Shown in pieces: positions 61,952 through 64,000 of a stretch of DNA of 64,000 nucleotides (positions within the stretch are counted from its first letter, which is position 1; every line of letters starts with the position of its first letter). Below the pieces are notes generated by a model. That model had not been told where the DNA came from. It saw nothing but the letters and a program-made list of their open reading frames with translations, and made no database searches. The stretch lies in the NCBI GenBank assembly GCA_949987705.1, contig OX465281.1:140540876-140604875 (forward strand), in the 5' to 3' direction. Both the position numbers and the translations under genes were made by a program. The DNA is from Thereva unica. Lineage: Eukaryota > Arthropoda > Insecta > Diptera > Therevidae.

Positions 61952-63752
61952 TTTAGTGTTGACCGCCATCTTGAATTTGGAATGACGCCACATAGCTTAT
62001 TGTGTTCTACCTGTCATATCCTTTCATTTGATACCCATGTCAGCGGGCCGCGGAGCACAATTTCAAAAATCGGGCGCCATTTTGGAACCGCCATCATGAT
62101 ATTTTTACAAAATGGCCAGATTGCATTGTCATCCAAACTAAACGTGTATGCAAAATTTCAGCTCTATCCGAAACCGGGAACTGGGTCAAATTTAACTTCC
62201 AGGATTTGACGACAAACAGTGTAAGTGTTGGCCGCCATTTTGAATTTGGAATGACGCCACATAGCTTATTGTGTTCTACCTGTCATATCCTTTCATTTGA
62301 TACCCATGTCAGAGGGCCGCGGAGCACAATTTCAAAAATCGGGCGCCATTTTGGAACCGCCATCTTGATATTTTTACAAAATGGCCAGATTGCATTGTCA
62401 TCCAAACTAAACTTGTATGCAAAATTTCAGCTCTATCCGAAACCGGGAAGTGGGTCAAATTTAACTTCCAAGATTTGACGACAAACAGTGTAAGTGTTGG
62501 CCGCCATTTCGAATTTGGAATGACGCCACATAGCTTATTGTGTTCTACCTGTCATATCCTTTCATTTGATACCGATGTCAGAGGGCCGCGGAGCACAATT
62601 TCAAAAATCGGGCGCCATTTTGGAACCGCTATCTTGATATTTTTACAAAATGGCCAGATTGCATTGTCACCCAAACTAAACGTGTATGCAAAATTTCAGC
62701 TCTATCCGAAACCGGGAAGTGGGTCAAATTTAACTTCCAAGATTTGACGACAAACAGTGCAAGTGTTGGCCGCCATTTTGAATTTAGAATGACGCCACAT
62801 AGCTTATTGTGTTCTACCTGTCATATCCTTTTATTTGATACCCATGTCAAAGGGCCGCGGAGCACAATTTCAAAAATCGGGCGCCATTTTGGAACCGCCA
62901 TCATGATATTTTTACAAAATGGCCAGATTGCATTGTCATCCAAACTAAACGTGTATGCAAAATTTCAGCTCTATCCGAAACCGGGAAGTGGGTCAAATTT
63001 AACTTCCAAGATTTGACGACAAACAGTGTAAGTGTTGGCCGCCATTTCGAATTTGGAATGACGCCACATAGCTTATTGTGTTCTACCTGTCATATCCTTT
63101 CATTTGATACCCATGTCAGAGGGCCGCGGAGCACATTTTCAAAAATCGGGCGCCATTTTGGAACCGCCATCTTGATATTTTTACAAAATGGCCAGATTGC
63201 ATTGTCATCCAAACTAAACGTGTATGCAAAATTTCAGCTCTATCCGAAACCGGGAAGTGGGTCAAATTTAACTTCCAAGATTTGACGACAAACAGTGTAA
63301 GTGTTGTCCGCCATTTTGAATTTGGAATGACGCCACATAGCTTATTGTGTTCTACCTGTCGTATCCTTTCATTTGATACCCATTTCAAAGGGCCGCGGAG
63401 CACAATTTCAAAAATCTTGCGCCATTTTGGAACCGCCATCTTGATATTTTTACAAAATGGCCAGATTGCATTGTTATCCAAACTAAACGTGTATGCAAAA
63501 TTTCAGCTCTATCCGAAACCGGGAAGTGGGTCAAATTTAACTTCCAAGATTTGACGACAAACAGTGTAAGTAAAATAAAAGCGGGCGCCATTTTGGAACC
63601 GCTATCTTGATATTTTTACAAAATGGCCAGATTGCATTGTCATCCAAACTAAACGTGTATGCAAAATTTCAGCTCTATCCGAAACCGGGAAGTGGGTCAA
63701 ATTTAACTTCCAAGATTTGACGACAAACAGTGCAAGTTAAATAAAAGAATTT
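61952..63752. repeat. 269-bp satellite array 3 (6 units and a partial)
   Basis: Units start near 61952, 62206, 62475, 62744, 63013 and 63282, with a shortened unit at 63551. It closes with GCAAGTTAAATAAAAGAATT, the string that elsewhere precedes a foldback; here unique sequence follows. Confidence 0.93.
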
Positions 63753-64000
63753 AATGAATAAATATGGTCAACTTTGAATCAATCGCAATATCTCGGCCAC
63801 TGTCGGTCGCCCGGAGATTAAAAAAACAATTTCTTCGTTTTTTCAACAAATTTCTTTACTATAAACGTTTACATATATGTATCTAAACATTAAATAACTC
63901 GGACATGTTTTAGCCGATTTCGGCAAATGTACACGATCCTGAAGCCTTTTCTTCTTCTTCGATGGCTCTACTAGTCCAGTAAATAGGTCGAAAAAAAGGT
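63753..64000. other. no feature recognised
   Basis: Sequence beyond the satellite block up to the window edge. A CTTCTTCTTC stretch and no recognisable gene. Confidence 0.4.

Noticed and set aside
56249..63554. A run of nearly identical 90-codon plus-strand frames in the satellite, each ending where the next begins
   Set aside because: They start at TTG, not ATG, their phase follows the 269-bp repeat length, and the peptide matches no domain I know. One open frame copied with the repeat explains them.

Overview
The window is insect nuclear DNA: AT-rich, with introns, and almost wholly made of transposable elements. The only host gene recognised is an ortholog of shrub/CHMP4 (ESCRT-III, yeast Snf7). 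Its five coding exons lie on the plus strand between 1101 and 13369, and together they encode about 226 residues with clean GT/AG junctions. Errantivirus, BEL/Pao, Helitron, hAT and PIF/Harbinger elements together fit an arthropod, most probably an insect. I cannot name the order or species.

Region 1 (1-13893) is shrb and its TE-filled 11.4-kb second intron. The intron holds two copies of one hAT MITE with perfect 8-bp target duplications, several other TIR elements, RTE-type LINE pieces, an internally deleted hAT with a BED finger, and a decayed minus-strand LINE whose ORF1 carries a PHD-like finger. PIF/Harbinger remnants sit upstream of exon 1 and near the end of intron 2.

Region 2 (13894-25637) is a nest. 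A short TIR element contains a hAT element (TSD AATTCACC). The hAT contains a 7.8-kb errantivirus-type Ty3/gypsy element (gag, pro, pol, env; identical 513-bp LTRs; TSD GGCG). The errantivirus contains a 693-bp insertion with a 13-bp TSD. The same hAT also holds two further TIR elements.

Region 3 (25662-51602) begins with a truncated LTR, followed by a second nest. A degenerate Ty3/gypsy element (Gypsy-B, 26347-51602, TSD ATAT) was hit by three elements. Gypsy-C (27203-38012, TSD ATGG) has about 1.98-kb LTRs with internal tandem repeats and open gag and pol frames. A TTAA-specific element lies at 38065-38792. A minus-strand BEL/Pao element (39318-46856, TSD GGGGT) carries a Helitron with a minisatellite core in its leader.

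Region 4 (51603-64000) holds unassigned sequence, a LINE 3-prime fragment, a tRNA-like SINE head, and a composite satellite. The satellite has three blocks, each made of a foldback element, a conserved spacer and an array of 269-bp monomers. The monomers share a block with the Helitron minisatellite and are full of GCCAT cores of the PHO/YY1 type. I regard this composite satellite as the most unusual structure in the window.

Three of the LTR elements (errantivirus, Gypsy-B, Gypsy-C) have gag and pol offset by -1, with a canonical slippery heptamer in the correct phase. All similarity calls are from reading the sequence; no database search was run.
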